A DNA stretch of 64,000 nt from Thunnus maccoyii (taxonomy: Eukaryota > Chordata > Actinopteri > Scombriformes > Scombridae). Position 1 is the stretch's first letter, and every line of letters begins with the position of its first letter. The DNA is taken from NCBI RefSeq assembly GCF_910596095.1, contig NC_056548.1, positions 14,600,651 through 14,664,650 on the forward strand, read 5' to 3'. The notes under the pieces were generated by a model. The model did no database searches, was not told the origin of the DNA, and saw nothing but the letters and a program-made list of their open reading frames with translations. Made by a program: the position numbers and the translations under genes. This document shows positions 58,698 through 64,000 of the stretch, in pieces.

Positions 58698-61600
58698 ATG
58701 CAGGTGGATGCTGTTCTTGTGCTCTTCTGTGTTTGGCTCGCGGGTGCAGCTGGGAAGATGGCTCAGCCGAGGGGTCACAAGCTGGAGACTTACAAACAAA
58801 GCAGGTAATGTCAAAGGAGTTATGAATGGGCTGTGCATCAGTTATAATGCATGTTTTCATTGTTTCAACAGGATGTTATTTGCTTCCATTAAGCTTTTAA
58901 TATTAAATCTGCAAACAGACTGATTTGTTAAAAGTCTCTTTCCCATAAGGACTTCATGAGAGTTCTATGGATGTTTTATTTTAGGTTTACACGATGTTGT
59001 CCTGTGTTTCCTGTGTCACCTGTGTTTCTCCCTCCCCCTCTGAAAACACACTTATTCAGACAGCAGATTGGAGAGCAGAGAGAGAGAGAGAGAGAGGGAG
59101 ACCTAAATCCCCACATCTATTTATGTACTACTGGTGAATGCTGTGTTCTCTTGCCCCACAACTGCTGCAGGCCAGTTAATGACTGTTTTCCCCACCGGGA
59201 GCAGTTGTAGTCAATGTCATTTTCAGGTGATTATTTAGGCTAATTGCTGCCTCGTTAATGCATCATTGGATTAAACGTTTTAGTCGGGACTGAACTAGAT
59301 GTGGGAATTGATAAAAGGTCCTCAGTTCAACTTTCTATTGATTAGATTGGCTATGACATTTAGGAGTGGAGATAGAAAGATTTTTAAGGGTTTGTACATA
59401 AGAATATTAGATGTTTTATTTATATGTGGAGATGCAGTCTGACAAATCTGTTGTGGAGGAAATGTGACATTTACACTACAAAACTTTTATATTAAATGTT
59501 AACAAAGTATCTTAGCTTTTGTAAAGTAAATGATGCTTACTTTAAATGATTCTGTTCATTTTGCGCATATTAGTCAGTTGGAATGATCCTTTGTGTAGGA
59601 AACATGGAATCGCTTCAATGTGTTTGTCAAAATGCTATCGGGTATTTAAAAAATCTGAAGGTTTACATACATACCAAAACTGTCAGAGGGAATTCAATTC
59701 TCCAATTCTTCATTGTTACTTAATTTGTCAATTATTGTCTTGGTTAATTGTGTGGTCTATAAAAGAAAATTGTGAAAGAGTCCCTCACAATTTCCTAAAG
59801 CCCGATTTGATGTCTTCATATTGCTTGTTTTATTCGGCCAACACAACAAAATCCAAATATATTCATTTACCTTCACATAAGACAGAGACAAGCAGGGAAT
59901 CATCCCACTTGAGAGGCTAAAACTAAATGTTTGACATTTTTGCTAAAAAGATGACTCAGATTATTAATCCGTTATCAGAATAGTTGCTGATTAATTATGT
60001 GGAATTACTAATCGATCAATCGACTAATGCTTTCAGCTCTAGTCCAAAGTTCAAAGTTTATTAAACACCCTTAGATTACTCCAAACATTGGCTGAAAGCA
60101 AGATCAACTCAGAAAAATACTAATTTACACTGGAATATTGACTGTTATCTGATACATAAAAATACACATTTTCAGACAAAAGTTTCCCATTAAAGATTCA
60201 AATGTAAATTGGACACCTTTCCCATCATTCCACTTGTAAATAAAACATTTTTTCTCATAGAAATATCCGTAAAGAGTTCAACTGCAGCCTGCAGCCTCAA
60301 GTGAGAAACTGTTTTTGCATTAATCTGTGGTGAAGATGATAAGATTTTCCTAAGCATGCAAAGTACAGCACTGTGCGCCTCATAATGCTATCAGCATTGA
60401 ATGATTTGCATTCACTTAATATATTCAACAAACCCTGTCAAATCATAATCCCCCCCCCCCCCCGCCTTTAGATACAGTATCACTTTTCATGCTGTAACTG
60501 CTGTTATTTATAGATCAGAGGCGACATTAAACAGCAATCTGCTCGCTATTAGGATCATCTGAGTGAGATAAATGTTTTGATATAATGCACAGCTTCTTTA
60601 TGACATACTGTCAGAATAAATGACAGGGTAACATTTATGGTTAAACAGAATAGGGTTAAAACTGTCTTTTTAAATCTAAACAATACTCTGAAATTACAGT
60701 CATTTAAAGTGATCGTCTCTGCCCTAAGGTGACTAAGATGATCGTTAAGTATGAGAGGAGCACAATCGTAATCATCTGTGGAAATTCTGCCAAAGACAGA
60801 GAGCACAAGTGGTTCAAAGCAGTGATGTAATCTCTAGACACCAGCGTCATCTTGTTATCAAATCTGTGCAACACTTTTTTTTTTCTCCCTCCAACTAGTT
60901 AAAAGTCCTCTCACATCAGTCTTCTCTCTGCTGACACACAGTCTGAGAATACAAATCAAATGTAAATCTCTGATTCTTCTTCCAGCAGGGGGAATATCTC
61001 ATACGCTTGTTCAGAAGTCAAACTCTTCTTCTCCCTGTTTCTCCTCACTCTATTCCTCCTCTCCGTGTGTGAAATTGTAAAAGCGGCTGGATTGGGTTGT
61101 GGGAGTTTTCGCTATATTGCTTCGATTTTTTTTCTTTTCTTTTTTTCACTCGCTGCCTTGAGGAGGAGGAATGAAGAGGGGGGATTTGTGTAGGACAGCA
61201 GAGTCCCACATCCAAGAAGAAAACCCTTGTGAGCTTCAAAAGAAATTTTTGAGAAGTCTATAGAGGATTTATGGGACAAAAAAAAAAACACACTTGGATG
61301 AGTTTTTTTCAGATCTCTCTCCCACTTTTGCTTTTTTCTCACTTCCACATGAACATCTAAAGCATACAAACTAAAAAAATAACTGCACTGTCTGACTTTA
61401 AAGAGCCTCACAGTATCATATACATCAATACTGTCACGCATTAGTATACATTAATGCATCCAGAGTGACCTCTGCAAGAATCTAGCCTTCTGACCCTGAT
61501 GCAACCCCTGCAGAGATGCATGTAGGCCCCACAGCTGGAGACAACAGCAGAAACAGCGGCGGCCACACAGAGTAGAGCAGTGTGCAGACAGACAGTCGGC

Positions 61601-63056
61601 TGTGTGGTGTAGGCACGCAGAGAGGGGATTGGAGAGGCATTTCTGCCAAGAGGATTAGGAACCAGCTGCTGGATGGACGCAGAAGAGTAGCACCCATTGC
61701 CCATCACAACAGTGCAGCCAGCACCCAGTGAAACCCTCTCCTTTGCTTCTCATCTTATGTTGGTGTTTTTCTGGGGGGGGGGGGTTCTCTCCCCCCTCTT
61801 TCTTTCTCTGTAGTATTTCCTTAATGCATGTCTGTGGTTGTCACAGGGATTTGGCCCTGTCTATCACAGCATGCTCTACTCTATTAATCCATTTTAGGGT
61901 TTTTGGAATTCATCTCTTTTTCTCCCAATCTTTCTCTCTCTCTGCCTGTGGCCTGAAAATGCTGCCTGAAAGACAAGAATACAGAGGCAGCCCTCTTGAA
62001 AAGTGACACCAGAGAACATCTGGCTTCCTTCAAATTGAGTGATGCGATGAGGAAATGCACTTGTGCCCTTTGTGTGATGTAACCGGATATAATACGTCTC
62101 CTTAGGAAGTGAGAAGCGTCAAAACAAAACAGAAATTGCAAAGTTGTTGTTGTTACTCTAAACACATGGAGACTTAGCCTTTAAAATAACACACACATCA
62201 TCATTCATTTCAAACTTTAAGCTGCAACTTATGATTATTTTGATTTTGATTAATCCAATTAAACAATTATTTTCTCAATTAACTGATTAATAGTTTAGTC
62301 TATTAAATGTCAGAAAATGAAAAAAATGTAATTCCCCAGAGCCCAAGGTGATATATTAAAATTACTTGTTCTATCTCACCAAAAGTCCAAAACCCCAAGA
62401 TATTCAGTTTACCATCATATATGACAAAGAAAAGCATAAAATCTGCACATCTGAGAAGCTGCAACCTGCGAATGACTTTTGACGATTAATTGTCCAAATA
62501 TCTGTTGTTCAACAAATTGTTTCAACTGTAGTCAAAATATATCATATCATATATTACAAGTGAAAAAGAAAAAAAAAGTTTGTAAAGAAAAGTAAAAAGA
62601 CATCACCCAGTTTTTCCAACACAGAAATGTTGCATTTTAGAAGAAAAACATAAATAAATAATAAAATTGCAACATTTTCTACTTTTTACAGTGCTGCATC
62701 GTTGCCATAACAGATCCTCTTATTAATTAATTTATTACTGTTGTCAATCAACAGGTCGCGAAGAGAGACCAGAATGGATGGGGGTTCAGGTCACAAATCT
62801 GGGAGGTGAGTTTTAAAAATGAAAACATTATGATGATTTTTACTTTATTTGTTAGTTTAATTCATTTGCTTATTGTACTGGACTGGAAAAGGATGTTTTA
62901 CAGCCTCACTGTGACCAAATTTGTCTTTTTTTTTTTTTTTATTCTACAGCCCAATCTACAAACGAAGTCCAGACATGACAAAATCTCTGATGACAAAATC
63001 TGAGCAGCTCCTGAGAATAGAAGACCACGATTTCACCATGAGGCCAGCGTTTGGAG
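58698..63056 (+). CDS. gabrr1: GABA-A receptor rho subunit, 5' part of gene
   Basis: Three coding exons join in frame: 58698-58804, 62755-62805 and 62950-63056; the gene continues past the window. The start encodes a signal peptide (MQVDAVLVLFCVWLAGAAG), chosen because the ATG is the only one giving such a leader. A basic, weakly conserved segment follows (KQSRSRRETRMDGG). Exon 3 reads SPIYKRSPDMTKS, then TKSEQLLRIEDHDFTMRPAF, closely matching the N terminus of GABA rho1 (SPDxTKS and TKSEQLLR blocks), less so rho2 or rho3. Rho subunits form pentameric GABA-gated chloride channels, prominent in retina (family knowledge). The ligand-binding core and membrane segments lie beyond the window. The donor after exon 3 (GTCAGA) is non-optimal but fixed by homology. 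Confidence 0.88.
59698..60041 (+). repeat. Dispersed ~330-bp repeat, copy D
   Basis: GTCTATAAAAGAAAATTGTG, then TTTTATTCGGCCAACACAAC, then ATCGATCAATCGACTAATGC ending in CAGCTCTAG. In intron 1 of the GABA receptor gene. The left end is degraded. Confidence 0.55.
62218..62530 (+). repeat. Dispersed ~330-bp repeat, copy E
   Basis: AAGCTGCAACTTATGATTATTTTG at the left, CCCCAAGATATTCAGTTTACCATC in the middle, ending near AAATTGTTTCAACTG. In intron 1 of the GABA receptor gene. Confidence 0.6.
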
Positions 63057-64000
63057 GTCAGAAAAAAAAATGCATCTAAGTGTTTTAAATGCAAGCTGTG
63101 TCCATGATTGCAACTCGGTGAGGATACTGTAGAGGCTGCGTGGTCAGTCATCAAGTGCAGCAGGATAAGATCTGTGCAGTGGTCATTGGTTTGGTCTGAA
63201 CTGTCCTAGCTAAGCTCTTGGAGCCCTTAATGACACCATCCATGCAAGCTGTGCTGGAGTTTCCAATTGTCGCAGGCAGAGCTCAGCTCTTTACATCACA
63301 AGAGTGTTAATACATGTCTTTTGCATTACTGTATATTAGAGGGATTTGATGTCAGCTTTTAGGACTGCAGGATTACTTCGAGATAAAGGCACACAGGCTT
63401 TTGTTTTTACTAGAAGATTGTCGTGGAATATATATTTAGAATCTGTTTATCTGTCTTTATCTTTTTATTCATCTTATAAGGTAAATAACCTCAGACACGA
63501 GAGCTGTATTTAACTAAAAAAATCTGCCATGAGGGCTTTCATTTTCATGCCGAAGAGATAAACACGTGCCGTTTTTCTATCAGACTTCAACTTCTTTTAA
63601 TCACACAACAATCTGCTGCTGACAGACACACCAAGTGACCCTGCAGTATTCTTTTCGCTGCGTCCCGCTTTGACCATCAAGTGCGTCTGTGCTGAAAGTG
63701 GAAAAGAGAGCTGGATTTCATCCACCGCTGCATCAACTTTGATCCATTCTTGTGACCTAATTGTATTTGTGTACTATTAGAGGATGATGCTGCAGAGTAC
63801 AAAGGCTGAAATAGGTCAAAAATAGAATCCCAGCCAGCCCGACGCAGTCGTGGCACGAGCAGTTGATCTGAATTTTTAGAAATGAGATATCAGAAGCTAA
63901 AGGTTAAAGCAGTCTCTGTAATGGTCGCGTTGACTTCTCAGCCCACTGTCACATTTACAATGAAGCAGAAAAGCATGTTCAACAAGCATTTATGTAGAAA
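63057..64000 (+). other. gabrr1 intron 3 (partial)
   Basis: AT-rich sequence to the end of the window. The next rho-subunit exon (starting PAIPVGVDV in the family) was not found. Confidence 0.65.

Larger units (their letters stand above)
58805..62754 (+). other. gabrr1 intron 1
   Basis: A 3.9-kb intron. Besides repeat copies D and E it contains a GA run (59078-59097), a C14 homopolymer (about 60450-60463), and a G11 run followed by a C-run at about 61771-61796 that could fold back. No extra exon recognised. Confidence 0.6.

Noticed and set aside
61441-61707. 88-codon minus-strand open frame in gabrr1 intron 1
   Set aside because: No splice context, signal or domain convincing enough, and a second frame overlaps it equally well.
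1-64000. CRISPR array, operon or bacterial-type island
   Set aside because: Spliced vertebrate genes throughout; no regularly spaced repeats with unique spacers were seen.

Overview
The window reads as a teleost nuclear chromosome, probably a spiny-rayed fish. Short coding exons sit between AT-rich introns with GT...AG borders. The interspersed repeats are of fish type (Tc1-like transposons, a tRNA-headed SINE, a short dispersed repeat present five times, LINE, gypsy and retroviral remnants), and the encoded proteins are vertebrate families. Species cannot be named from the sequence alone. Gene names rest on remembered family sequences, not on a search.

Layout. (1) 1-21366, plus strand: the 3' part of stac (eight coding exons: linker, two SH3 domains, stop). 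The C1 domain and N terminus lie before the window. Intron 4 carries a 3.3-kb element with ~0.6-kb inverted arms (9911-13186) enclosing broken gypsy pol sequence; it sits inside an older repeat. (2) 21367-29290: stac 3'UTR, then intergenic sequence with decayed LINE, LTR and Tc1-type pieces. (3) 28174-36969, plus strand: an NK-lysin-like cluster with two intact genes (29291-30636 and 34897-36969) and the 3' end of a dead third copy. A rearranged retrovirus-like LTR/PBS/PPT region lies between the intact genes. (4) 36970-40711: intergenic repeats including a SINE. (5) 40712-54342, minus strand: a complete tonsl gene. I could join 28 coding exons in one frame to a protein of about 1444 residues (TPR, acidic, ankyrin, linker, ubiquitin-like, LRR). 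(6) 54343-58697: a head-to-head interval with CCAAT and TGACGT motifs, one orphan exon-like ORF, and a truncated Tc1-like transposon. (7) 58698-64000, plus strand: the first three coding exons of a GABA-A rho receptor subunit, best matching gabrr1; it continues past the window.

The main genes act in unrelated processes: stac is a calcium-channel adaptor, the NK-lysins are secreted membrane-active immune peptides, tonsl is a replication-fork repair scaffold, and gabrr1 is a chloride channel subunit. There is no operon-like logic. Only the NK-lysin cluster forms a functional group. It shares six-cysteine spacing and intron positions, and one copy appears to have replaced a splice donor with a stop codon, removing the acidic tail kept by its neighbour.
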